A DNA stretch of 64,000 nucleotides from Acidobacteria bacterium AB60 (GTDB lineage: Bacteria; Acidobacteriota; Terriglobia; Terriglobales; Acidobacteriaceae): the NCBI GenBank assembly GCA_008682415.1, contig VANK01000002.1:558001-622000 (forward strand). Reading direction: 5' to 3'. The notes beneath the pieces are model-generated. The model did not search any database. It was not told the origin of the DNA and saw only the letters and a program-made list of their open reading frames with translations. Every line of letters begins with the position of its first letter. Positions within the stretch are counted from its first letter, which is position 1. Of this stretch, positions 8,501 through 16,935 are shown one piece after another. The translations under genes and the position numbers were made by a program.

Positions 8501-9088
8501 TTACTGGCTCGTCGCAGAATCGGATTCCGCCGCCCTGCGCGTCCGCCATGCCTGCCACAGATGACGGCGCTCGTGAGCAGCGATCACCTGCAGCCCGGTC
8601 GCCACGCTGAACCGTATCCCCCGAACAAAGGGATTCGGAAAACGCATCCGGTTCAAATCGAGATCGGCGTTAGCGAGTAGGTACGCACGCACCTGGGCAT
8701 GAGCTGCGGAGAACGCCGCCGCCGCTTCGTCGAACTGCGTGCTCGTCGCCGGCACCACCATGCGCGGCGCCCGCGTGCGCCTGCCCGGTTTCACCGGCGG
8801 TTCCAGCGAGCGCGCAAACCATCCGCCAACCACCCCAGGTTTCACCGGCCCGCGCCGCATGTTCCCTCGCGTCCGCGCCCGTACCGCCGGCTCCTGCATC
8901 GCGCCGAGATACACCCGGTTGGTGATGGCGAGGTGCTCGAGGCACTCCGCCGCACTCCATGCCCCCGACGCAGGCCGCCACCCGCCCAACGCAGGAGTCA
9001 ACCCGTCGAGAAGCCTGCACAGATCCCGCTCGGCCGCGTCCAGCTGCGCAACCAAATCGGCGATATCGGCTGGCATCATCATTCCCAT
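8501..9088 (-). CDS. DinB/YfiT-like four-helix metalloprotein
   Basis: About 195 residues with the DinB-like layout: an N-terminal helix (DIADLVAQLDAAERDLCRLL), then SAAECLEHLAITNRVYL containing the first metal-binding His, and the C-terminal pair in VIAAHERRHLWQAWRT. The family includes putative metal-dependent hydrolases and thiol transferases. The longest start (9088) lies inside an operator palindrome; the ATG triplets at 9082, 9079 and 9076 are equally possible. It is transcribed divergently from the TetR gene, whose tandem operators cover its promoter, so it is probably a TetR target. Function unknown. Confidence 0.8.
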   Translation of the reverse strand: MGMMMPADIADLVAQLDAAERDLCRLLDGLTPALGGWRPASGAWSAAECLEHLAITNRVYLGAMQEPAVRARTRGNMRRGPVKPGVVGGWFARSLEPPVKPGRRTRAPRMVVPATSTQFDEAAAAFSAAHAQVRAYLLANADLDLNRMRFPNPFVRGIRFSVATGLQVIAAHERRHLWQAWRTRRAAESDSATSQ

Positions 9089-9102
9089 ACCTTAGAGTAT
9101 GG
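9085..9102. promoter_or_regulatory. TetR operator copy 1
   Basis: CCATAC-CTTAGA-GTATGG, a perfect 6-bp-arm inverted repeat in the divergent dinB-like/tetR promoter region. It repeats 30 bp away as copy 2. Confidence 0.6.
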
Positions 9103-9114
9103 AAACTATCCCGT

Positions 9115-9132
9115 CAATACCTTCGGGTATGG
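9115..9132. promoter_or_regulatory. TetR operator copy 2
   Basis: CAATAC-CTTCGG-GTATGG, sharing the ATACCTT and GTATGG elements of copy 1 at a centre-to-centre distance of 30 bp (about three helical turns). It ends 15 bp before the tetR start, as expected for autorepression. Confidence 0.6.
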
Positions 9133-9147
9133 GAAGATGGGAAGGCG

Positions 9148-9825
9148 ATGGCCCGCCAAGGAACCGGTCCCAAACGTCTCGATGAACCCACCGTCACCGC
9201 TGCCGACTGGGCCGAAGCCGCCCTGCAGCTGATCGCCGAGGCCGGCCTCAATGCGCTCACCGTTGACACGCTCGCCCGCCGCCTCGGCGTCACCAAAGGC
9301 AGCTTCTACTGGCACTTCAAGAGCCGCCAGGATTTGCTGGCAGCCGCGCTAGGTCGTTGGGAGCAGCGTGCCACCACCGAATCCATTGCCGGGCTGTCGG
9401 CCGTATCCGACCCCCTGCTGCGGCTTCAATTCATGATGAATGCAGCTACTGAGCCGCCCCGCGCGCGTTCGGTCTATGCGGCGCTGGCAGTGGGCGCGGA
9501 CGACCCCGTCGTGCGCCAGGTGCTCAACGGTGTAGCCTCGGCTCGTATCAACTACCTTGAATCCTGTTATCGAGAGGCAGGTCTCGCCGAGACGAAGGCG
9601 GCGGCCATGGCAATCTTTGCCTATGCCGCGTATCGCGGGCTGCTGCAGCTTGCACATGAGGCGCCCGGCGCGCTTCCTGCCGCCTGGCCGGTCTATGCTG
9701 ACATCGTCCGCCAGACCTTCATTCCGGCCGTGACTCGGGGACCCGCTCCGCCGCAAAAGGTCACATCGGTGCAAGGTAATCGAAAGGCAGCAAGCTCACA
9801 CCTGCCCGGGAGGAAGAAGAGATGA
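9148..9825 (+). CDS. TetR-family transcriptional regulator
   Basis: 225 residues. The N-terminal helix-turn-helix is classical: AALQLIAEAGLNALTVDTLA followed by RRLGVTKGSFYWHFKSRQDL (about residues 25-65). The C-terminal ligand-binding helices are divergent, so the inducer cannot be predicted. The ATG at 9148 follows GGGAAGG. Two matching palindromes sit directly upstream and overlap the divergent DinB-family start, supporting control of itself and its neighbour. The stop overlaps the ATG of the next gene by 4 bp, so the beta-propeller protein is co-expressed. Confidence 0.9.
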   Translation: MARQGTGPKRLDEPTVTAADWAEAALQLIAEAGLNALTVDTLARRLGVTKGSFYWHFKSRQDLLAAALGRWEQRATTESIAGLSAVSDPLLRLQFMMNAATEPPRARSVYAALAVGADDPVVRQVLNGVASARINYLESCYREAGLAETKAAAMAIFAYAAYRGLLQLAHEAPGALPAAWPVYADIVRQTFIPAVTRGPAPPQKVTSVQGNRKAASSHLPGRKKR

Positions 9826-10835
9826 ACCCGCAGATGACTCGCAACGGACTTCGGTTATTACTCCGGCTCGTCCTCTCGCTCTGCGCCTCCATGGGGGCGG
9901 CCCAGCCGGGAAACAAGGTGCTCACGCAGGTTGCGGACGTCCCGCTGCCCGGCCGCGCCGTCCGCTTCGACTACCAGAGCCTCGACGCCGAACACGGCCG
10001 CCTGTACATCGCTCACATGAACGCAGATCAGCTGGTGGTCTTCGATGTCGCTACCCGGCAGGTCGCCGCCAACCTCGACGGCTTTAAGCGCGTTCATGGC
10101 GTGCTCGCCGTTCCCCAGATCGGCCGCATCTACGCCTCGGTCACCGGCGACCATCAGGTCGCTGCCGTCGACATGAAGACCCTCAAGACCGTCGCATCCA
10201 CCGGCCCCGTCAACTATCCCGACGGTCTCGCGTACTCCCCGCAGACCAATCGCGTCTTCGTCTCCGATGAGCATGGGGACGCCGACGCAGTCATTGACTG
10301 TGCCACCGGCAAACTCCTGGCTACCATCCCGCTCGGCGGAGGAGCCGGCAACACCGTCTACGACGCAGCAACCGGGCAGATCCTCGTGGCGGTCCACGGC
10401 GTCAACGAACTCGATGCCATCGATCCGGCCACCATGAAAGTCACCGCCCACTATCCGCTACCCGGCATTCGCAATCCGCACGGCATCGCTCTCGATCCCG
10501 CCCATCGCCTTGCTTTCATCGCCGGCGAAGAGAATCACACCCTCGCCGTCTTCGACCTCACCGGCAAAAAGCTCCTTGCCACCCACCAGGTCGGCGAAGA
10601 CCCGGACGTGCTCGCCTTCGATCCCGGCCTGCAACGCCTCTACGTCTCGGCCGAATCCGGCACCGTCGCGGTCTTCCAGGAGAACGGCGGCGCGCTGCAA
10701 TCCCTGGGACAGTTCTTCATGCCCCACGCCCACACCGTCTCCGTCGATCCCAAGACCCACCTCGTCTACTTCCCTCTGGAAGATATCGGCGGCCGCCCCC
10801 TCCTGCGCATCATGAAGCCCACCGACCAGAGGTGA
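9822..10835 (+). CDS. secreted YncE-like beta-propeller protein
   Basis: 337 residues with an N-terminal signal peptide (LRLLLRLVLSLCASMGAAQ), then repeated about 40-residue propeller blades such as GRLYIAHMNADQLVVFDVAT, YASVTGDHQVAAVDMKTLKT and LAFIAGEENHTLAVFDLTGK. YncE-type propellers are periplasmic and bind ligands or DNA, but most have no assigned reaction. The ATG overlaps the tetR stop (ATGA), so expression should follow the regulator. This pairing suggests a small response unit: TetR sensor, periplasmic propeller and divergent DinB protein. The substrate is unknown. Confidence 0.8.
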   Translation: MNPQMTRNGLRLLLRLVLSLCASMGAAQPGNKVLTQVADVPLPGRAVRFDYQSLDAEHGRLYIAHMNADQLVVFDVATRQVAANLDGFKRVHGVLAVPQIGRIYASVTGDHQVAAVDMKTLKTVASTGPVNYPDGLAYSPQTNRVFVSDEHGDADAVIDCATGKLLATIPLGGGAGNTVYDAATGQILVAVHGVNELDAIDPATMKVTAHYPLPGIRNPHGIALDPAHRLAFIAGEENHTLAVFDLTGKKLLATHQVGEDPDVLAFDPGLQRLYVSAESGTVAVFQENGGALQSLGQFFMPHAHTVSVDPKTHLVYFPLEDIGGRPLLRIMKPTDQR

Positions 10836-10890
10836 GCTGCGGTCTCAATCCGGCTACCGCGGCCACCCGCTCTTCTATACTTGAGTTTCC

Positions 10891-12237
10891 ATGTCCTACG
10901 CGGCAGCCATTGATGCTCTGAACGCGATGGCTCCGGAGCTTTACACGCGGCCCGGGGCCCCGCGCCGTAAATTCTCCCTCGCGGAGATCGGCACCCTCCT
11001 CGCCCATCTTGGCAATCCCCAGCATCGCTTCCCCGCCGTCCTCATCGCCGGAACCAACGGCAAAGGCTCCACCGCCGCTACCCTGGCCTCCATCCTGTCC
11101 GCCGCGGGCCTGCGCACCGGCCTCTATACCTCGCCTCACCTCGAGCGCGTCAACGAGCGGGTCCGCGTCAATGGCGCCGAGATCGCCGACAGCGACTTTG
11201 CCCGCCTCTTCTTTACCGTGCGCACCGCGGCCGAGAACCTCGTTGCCTCCGGCACGCTCGCCCAGATGCCCAGCTTCTTTGAGGTGCTCACCGCCCTCGC
11301 CTTCCTCCACTTCGCCGAGCAGCACATCGAGATAGCCGTTCTGGAGGTGGGCCTGGGTGGCCGCCTCGACGCCACCAACATCGTCAACCCACGGCTCTCC
11401 GTCATTACCGACATCTCCCTCGACCACATGGAGTGGCTCGGCTCCACCATCTCCGCGATCACCCGCGAAAAAGCCGGCATCCTGCGGCCGCATGGCATCC
11501 TCGTCACTCTTCCCCAGCACCCCGAAGCCAACCAGGTGCTCGGCGAGGTCGCCACAGAACTCGAGGTCCGCGGCGTCAGCGCCACCCCCTACATGCCCGC
11601 CCTGGGAACCGGTTCCGACTCCACCTACGCGGTTGAAGTCATGGGCCTGGAGATCGAGGTCAACTCCCCGCTGGCCGGTGCCCACCAGCACCGGAATGTC
11701 GCCCTGGCGATCGCGGCAGCCGTTGAACTCGCGCAGAATCATCAGGTTCCCGTCACGCCGGCTGCTATCGCCGAGGGCATCCGCGCCACCCGCTGGCCCG
11801 GCCGCCTGGAGCGCTTCCGCACCGGTTCCGTCACCTGGATCCTCGACGTCGCCCACAATCCCGCCGGCGCCTGGGCTCTCCGCGCCGGTCTGCGCGACCG
11901 CCTGGAACACGAATTCGAAGGCAGACCCAAGACCCTGATCTTCAGCTGCCTCCGCGACAAGCCCGTCGAGGAGCTGGCGCAGATCCTCTTCCCCGTCTTC
12001 GACCAAGTCCTCTTCGCCCCCATCGCCAGTCCCCGCGCCGTACCCCTCAGTGACCTCAAAGCCGCCGCGGAGTCCACGGGGACGTCATCGCAAGTATTTG
12101 ATTCTGTTGGACTTGCATTGGATGCAGCGGCGCGCCGCAGTGAGAAAGGCCTGGTCGTGGTCTCCGGGTCCGTCTATCTTGTAGGAGACGCGCGGCATGC
12201 GCTGCGGGAGACTCATCCGGCGAGTGCCTCGCGATGA
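10891..12237 (+). CDS. folC: bifunctional folylpolyglutamate/dihydrofolate synthase
   Basis: 448 residues. The Mur-ligase-like ATP-binding motif AGTNGKGST lies at about residues 53-61, followed by LYTSPHLERVNERVRVNG (folate-binding loop), VGLGGRLDATN, SLDHMEWLG and EKAGI. The C-terminal domain contains ILDVAHNPAG. It adds glutamate to dihydropteroate and folates in the cytoplasm. It begins a rightward run of tightly spaced genes and overlaps plsC by 4 bp (ATGA). Confidence 0.96.
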   Translation: MSYAAAIDALNAMAPELYTRPGAPRRKFSLAEIGTLLAHLGNPQHRFPAVLIAGTNGKGSTAATLASILSAAGLRTGLYTSPHLERVNERVRVNGAEIADSDFARLFFTVRTAAENLVASGTLAQMPSFFEVLTALAFLHFAEQHIEIAVLEVGLGGRLDATNIVNPRLSVITDISLDHMEWLGSTISAITREKAGILRPHGILVTLPQHPEANQVLGEVATELEVRGVSATPYMPALGTGSDSTYAVEVMGLEIEVNSPLAGAHQHRNVALAIAAAVELAQNHQVPVTPAAIAEGIRATRWPGRLERFRTGSVTWILDVAHNPAGAWALRAGLRDRLEHEFEGRPKTLIFSCLRDKPVEELAQILFPVFDQVLFAPIASPRAVPLSDLKAAAESTGTSSQVFDSVGLALDAAARRSEKGLVVVSGSVYLVGDARHALRETHPASASR

Positions 12238-12998
12238 GACAGCGCCCCGACCCGATGCCGCGCCTCGCGCGATGGCACAGCAACATCTTCCGGGCCCCCC
12301 TCTTCTTCCTCGTCACCGGCCTCTTCGGCACCGCCGCCCTGATCGCTTCCCTGTGGGCCAGAACGGGACGAACCCAGCACCGCATCGCCCAGGTCTGGGC
12401 CCGTGCCTGTCTGGCGGTCTCCGGCGCCCGCCTGACCGTCCGTGGCGCGGAACACCTGCAGCGATATCCCGTCGCGGTCTATGCCGCTAACCACACGTCC
12501 TACATGGACACCCCCGTCATCTTCGGCACCCTGCCCTTCCAGTTCCGGATCCTCGCAAAGAAGGAGCTCTGGTCCATGCCGTTCATCGGCTGGTACCTCT
12601 CCCGTTCCGGTCAGATTCCCGTCGATGCCGAGAATGGCCGCGCCTCCCTCTCCAGTCTGAGCGCCGGCGTCAAGGCCCTCCGCTCCGGCATGCCGCTCTT
12701 CGTCTTCCCGGAAGGCTCCCGCACCCCCGACGGCGAGCTCAAGGACTTCCTCGCCGGCGCCGCCTTCCTCGCGATCCGTGCCCAGGTCCCCCTGGTCCCC
12801 ATCGCGCTCAGCGGCGTCTACGATCTGTTGCCCATTCACACCAGCCACTTCTACCCCTGCGACATGACCATGACCGTAGGCAAGCCCATCGACACGAGCG
12901 GCATGACGCCCCGCCAGACCGAGGACCTCACCGCCCTCCTGCGGAGCCGTATCGCGGACATGCTCGAAGAGCCGGTCGGCTCGATGCCTGAACGGTAA
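12234..12998 (+). CDS. plsC: 1-acyl-sn-glycerol-3-phosphate acyltransferase
   Basis: 254 residues. An N-terminal membrane segment (APLFFLVTGLFGTAALIASL) is followed by the four acyltransferase blocks: NHTSYMD (HX4D catalytic motif, residues 86-92), the KKELWSMPFIG region, VFPEGSRT (157-163) and VPLVPIAL. It converts lysophosphatidic acid to phosphatidic acid at the inner membrane. The start overlaps the folC stop, so it is translationally coupled. Confidence 0.92.
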   Translation: MRQRPDPMPRLARWHSNIFRAPLFFLVTGLFGTAALIASLWARTGRTQHRIAQVWARACLAVSGARLTVRGAEHLQRYPVAVYAANHTSYMDTPVIFGTLPFQFRILAKKELWSMPFIGWYLSRSGQIPVDAENGRASLSSLSAGVKALRSGMPLFVFPEGSRTPDGELKDFLAGAAFLAIRAQVPLVPIALSGVYDLLPIHTSHFYPCDMTMTVGKPIDTSGMTPRQTEDLTALLRSRIADMLEEPVGSMPER

Positions 12999-13045
12999 AC
13001 CTCCCGCTCAAACAAAGAGGCTTCCCGCTCCCCTGCTCCTCCATA

Positions 13046-13813
13046 ATGGGAAGGATGACCGCCAGGATCGCCATTCCCGAGCCAACCTCCCTCGATCACG
13101 CCTACAGTAGCCGCGCCCTTCCTCAGTACATCCAGGCCCTCCGCTCCGCGGGCACGACACCCCTCCCCATCCCCCTCACGGAGCGGCCCGAAGTCGTAGC
13201 CAGGCTCCTGGCTGGAACCCAGGGGGTCCTGCTGCTCGGCAGCCGCTACGACATCGATCCCCAAGTCTACGGAGAAGAGCGGATTCCAGAGTGCGCTGAC
13301 CCCGATCCGGCCCGCGCCGCGGTCGACGAGCTCCTCCTCCAGGACGCCTTCAATCTCCGCAAGCCCGTTCTCGCCATCTGTTACGGCATCCAGAGCCTGA
13401 ACGTCTGGCGCAACGGCTCGCTCCTCCAGGACCTGCACGCAGCCGGCTTCACCGCCGTGAACCACGCCCCCGGACGGCACATCGACGAGGCCCACCCCAT
13501 CCGGCTCGCTCCCGGATCCCGCCTGGAGCGCCTTGTCCCCGCCAACGGCCTACCCCTTCTCGTGAACTCCAGCCACCACCAGGCCCTCAAAGCCGCTGGG
13601 GACAACCTCCGCGTGACCGCAACCTGCCCGGTAGACGGCGTCATCGAGGCAGTCGAGCTGAACAGCCCCGACCACTTCGTCGTGGGCGTGCAATGGCATC
13701 CGGAGCGGACCTATGCCACCAGCGACCTCTCGCGCGCCCTCTTCGCTGCTCTGGTCCACGAAGCCGAGGCGTGGCGTCCCCAGCCCGCTCGGGAGTCGGT
13801 CCTCCCCGCATGA
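13046..13813 (+). CDS. class I glutamine amidotransferase, peptidase C26 (gamma-Glu-GABA hydrolase-like)
   Basis: 255 residues. The nucleophile elbow is LAICYGIQSLNV (Cys about 112), with the catalytic His-Glu in VGVQWHPERT. An early motif LLLGSRYDIDPQVYG resembles the GG.D..P..Y substrate loop of PuuD-type hydrolases. C26 enzymes cleave gamma-glutamyl bonds (for example gamma-glutamyl-GABA in putrescine catabolism), but no other puu gene is nearby, so the substrate is open. An ATG at 13055 is an alternative start. The stop overlaps the rsmG ATG. Confidence 0.87.
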   Translation: MGRMTARIAIPEPTSLDHAYSSRALPQYIQALRSAGTTPLPIPLTERPEVVARLLAGTQGVLLLGSRYDIDPQVYGEERIPECADPDPARAAVDELLLQDAFNLRKPVLAICYGIQSLNVWRNGSLLQDLHAAGFTAVNHAPGRHIDEAHPIRLAPGSRLERLVPANGLPLLVNSSHHQALKAAGDNLRVTATCPVDGVIEAVELNSPDHFVVGVQWHPERTYATSDLSRALFAALVHEAEAWRPQPARESVLPA

Positions 13814-14451
13814 ACCTTCCTGAAGCGCCAGACGCCCGCGCCGTGGGCCAGAGTCTCAACCAAATCCTGCTCTCCCTGAGTCAACCGGCGCTCCCCGCGG
13901 AGCTCGCCGAGAGATTTGGCGTGTTTACGACGCTCTTGCTGCGCTGGAATGCCCGCATGAACCTCACCGCCATCCGCGACCTGGACGGAATCCTGCGTCG
14001 CCACCTTGCCGAATCCATCGCCTGCGCCCGCCTTCTCCCCCCAAAAATCGGCACTTTACTCGACTTCGGCTCCGGGGCGGGCTTCCCTGGTATCCCCATC
14101 GCCCTTTGCCGTCCCGAAATCGAGGTCACTCTAGGCGAGTCCCAGGGCAAGAAGGCTGCTTTTCTGCAGGAAGCCTGTCGCGCCCTTGGCCTTCCCGCCC
14201 TCATCTTCTCCAGCCGGCTCGAAACCCTGGAAGCCCGCTTTGACTGCGTCACCCTGCGCGCCGTCGACAGAATGCAGGACGCCCTCCGTCTCTCCGCCAG
14301 CAAAGTGACCCCGCACGGCCTGCTAGCCGTGCTCACCACGGTTTCCGCCCAGCCTCAGGCGGAAATTGCCTCCGGCGACGGCTTTACTTGGCAGATCCAC
14401 CCTCTTCCCGGTGCCGACAAGCGCATCCTTCTCCTCGGCCGCCGCAGCTGA
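13810..14451 (+). CDS. rsmG: 16S rRNA (guanine-527 N7)-methyltransferase
   Basis: 213 residues from the ATG at 13810, which overlaps the preceding stop (ATGA). The SAM-binding motif DFGSGAGFPGIPIA and the downstream LGESQGKKAAFL and SRLETLE match RsmG (GidB). N7 methylation of G527 affects streptomycin sensitivity. The order rsmG-parA-parB with parS sites is a conserved origin-proximal arrangement in many bacteria, which supports the assignment. Confidence 0.95.
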   Translation: MNLPEAPDARAVGQSLNQILLSLSQPALPAELAERFGVFTTLLLRWNARMNLTAIRDLDGILRRHLAESIACARLLPPKIGTLLDFGSGAGFPGIPIALCRPEIEVTLGESQGKKAAFLQEACRALGLPALIFSSRLETLEARFDCVTLRAVDRMQDALRLSASKVTPHGLLAVLTTVSAQPQAEIASGDGFTWQIHPLPGADKRILLLGRRS

Positions 14452-14453
14452 GA

Positions 14454-14469
14454 TGTTCCACGTGGAACA
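14454..14469. promoter_or_regulatory. parS: parS centromere site 1
   Basis: TGTTCCACGTGGAACA, a perfect 16-bp palindrome of the canonical chromosomal parS type. It begins 3 bp after the rsmG stop and lies upstream of parA/parB, the cognate partition genes. Confidence 0.93.
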
Positions 14470-14521
14470 CTGCCCCGCGTCGGTAACCTATAACCAACTG
14501 ATCAACTCCTCCCCCGCGCAA

Positions 14522-14537
14522 TGTTCCACGTGGAACA
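14522..14537. promoter_or_regulatory. parS: parS centromere site 2
   Basis: A second identical 16-bp parS palindrome 68 bp to the right of the first, allowing clustered ParB nucleation. Confidence 0.93.
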
Positions 14538-14746
14538 CTCCCCATTTCAGGTCAACTCCACCCTCCCCATCCGTGGGATTGAACCCGCCAAACCTTCCCT
14601 TCCCCCCGTCGAAAACCCCGCCCCACACCCGCCGATTTCCACATTTAGCCCCCACTCCCACCCAAAATTCTGAATCGGAGCGAAAAGGTCGCAAATCCCC
14701 GCCCTCCAGACACTTGCCCCACCCCCTCCCACCCCCTCCCCCACGA

Positions 14747-14777
14747 CTTTCCACAGGTTATGCAAATTCTCCACAGG
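14747..14777 (+). promoter_or_regulatory. pair of DnaA-box-like motifs before parA
   Basis: CTTTCCACA (14747-14755, 7/9) and TTCTCCACA (14767-14775, 8/9 match to TTATCCACA), both followed by GG and spaced 20 bp apart in the same orientation. They may be DnaA-responsive sites or chance in this pyrimidine-rich sequence. Confidence 0.35.
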
Positions 14778-14822
14778 CTCCGCCCTATTCCCCCGCACCC
14801 CAGCCCTTTACCCTTATCTCCC

Positions 14823-15677
<855 letters not shown>

Positions 15678-15766
15678 TGTGCTTGCCGGGAAACCTCCCG
15701 GTCTGGTTGCCGCCCCGACGAATGACTCAGATCCCGGCTCACTGACCGGGCAAAGGATGTGACTGC

Positions 15767-16681
15767 ATGACGACCGCCACCCCTGCCGATCCCAAACGCC
15801 GCGCCCTCGGCAAAGGCCTTGACTCTCTCCTGCCCCGCGTACCCGCCAAGCCCGCTGAAACCCCGGCCGCCCCCGCCCCCGAAGCCGAAGGCGGCAAGCC
15901 CCGCGAAATTTCGGTGGAGTCCATCGACCGCAATCCCTACCAGACCCGCACCGTCATGAACCAGGAGCAGCTCTCCGAGCTCTCCGCGTCCATCACCGCC
16001 AACGGCGTCGTCCAGCCCATCCTCGTCCGGCCCCTCGCCAACGGACGCTTCCAGCTCATCGCCGGCGAACGCCGCTGGCGCGCCTCCATGCTGGCGGGCA
16101 AAAAGACCATCCCCGCCATCCTTCGCCAGGTCTCCGACGAGCAGGCCCTCGAGATCACCATCGTCGAGAACCTGCAGCGCGCCGACCTCAATCCCATGGA
16201 ACAGGCCCGCGCCTTCGAACGCCTCGGCCGCGAGTTCCATATGACCCAGGAGCAGATCGCCACCCGCACCGGCAAAGACCGCGCCAGCGTCGGCAACTTC
16301 CTCCGCCTTCTCAAGCTCCCCAACTCCGTGCAGCAGATGGTCGAGTCCGGCACCCTCACCTTCGGCCACGCCCGCGCCATCCTCGCCCTGCCCGATCCCG
16401 AGATGATGGAAGAAGCGGCCCAGCTCGTCATCGATCGCGGCCTCTCCGTCCGTAACACCGAGGCCTGGATCTCCGCCAAACTCAACCCCGTCAAGGTCGA
16501 GAAACCCGGCAAGCCCGAGATCCATGAAGACCCCAACGTCCGCGAAGTCCGCGAGCAGCTCCAGCGCGCCCTCGGCCTCAAGGTCACCATCGACGATCAC
16601 AAGGGACGCGGCAAAGTCATCATCGAGTACTCCAAACTGGAGGACTTCGACACCCTCCTGGAGTCCCTCTCCCGCCGCTGA
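15767..16681 (+). CDS. parB: chromosome partition protein ParB (Spo0J)
   Basis: 304 residues. The opening RRALGKGLDSLLP motif is the ParA-interacting N-terminus. The ParB/Srx CTPase domain includes NPYQTR, NGVVQPILVR and the GERRWRAS motif, followed by IVENLQRADLNPME and the HTH (ATRTGKDRASVGNFLRLLKL) for parS binding. A C-terminal dimerisation domain ends in LLESLSRR. It loads at the two parS sites upstream of parA. Confidence 0.97.
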   Translation: MTTATPADPKRRALGKGLDSLLPRVPAKPAETPAAPAPEAEGGKPREISVESIDRNPYQTRTVMNQEQLSELSASITANGVVQPILVRPLANGRFQLIAGERRWRASMLAGKKTIPAILRQVSDEQALEITIVENLQRADLNPMEQARAFERLGREFHMTQEQIATRTGKDRASVGNFLRLLKLPNSVQQMVESGTLTFGHARAILALPDPEMMEEAAQLVIDRGLSVRNTEAWISAKLNPVKVEKPGKPEIHEDPNVREVREQLQRALGLKVTIDDHKGRGKVIIEYSKLEDFDTLLESLSRR

Positions 16682-16705
16682 GACAAATATAAGCTATTTA
16701 TTATG

Positions 16706-16723
16706 TTACATTTAACAATGTAA
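16706..16723. repeat. inverted repeat TTACAT-N6-ATGTAA
   Basis: A perfect 6-bp-arm palindrome in an AT-rich patch 25 bp after parB. No U-run makes it a clear terminator; it could be an operator or a weak hairpin. Confidence 0.3.
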
Positions 16724-16865
16724 GCGAGGCATGGGTCAGAGTGAGGTCACCTCTGCCATAGCCCCAACTTCGGCAACCGGAATCTTGAACCGCACTCAAA
16801 GTCTCATTCGGGCGGTTAGGTAAATACCGAAGAGGCCCACAGCATCCCCCGCCATGGGCCTCTCG

Positions 16866-16935
16866 TCTCGCCTCCCGTCCTTCGGCCCTTGGCCCTTGGT
16901 ACTTGGCCCTCGTCCCTCGCCCCTAGTCCCTCAGC
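16866..16935. repeat. period-7 degenerate tandem repeat array R1
   Basis: Successive heptads from 16880 read CTTCGGC, CCTTGGC, CCTTGGT, ACTTGGC, CCTCGTC, CCTCGCC, CCTAGTC, CCTCAGC. The array runs into the 3' end of the M56 gene, whose TAG stop (complement of 16923-16925) lies inside a repeat unit. It shares the segment CCCTTGGTACTTGGC with array R2. Confidence 0.75.

Larger units (their letters stand above)
14452..14822. other. non-coding parS-bearing region between rsmG and parA
   Basis: About 370 bp without a credible gene. It carries two perfect parS palindromes near its left end, a pyrimidine-rich middle (poly-C/T blocks at 14600-14745) and two DnaA-box-like motifs just before parA. It fits an origin-proximal segregation centre; true oriC activity is unproven. 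Confidence 0.6.

Noticed and set aside
10810..12006. Leftward open frame of 398 codons opposite folC
   Set aside because: Gly/Asp/Glu-rich mirror of a conserved gene.
14570..14590. tRNA-like segment GGGATTGAACCC
   Set aside because: Isolated pairing with a 6-nt loop; no cloverleaf.
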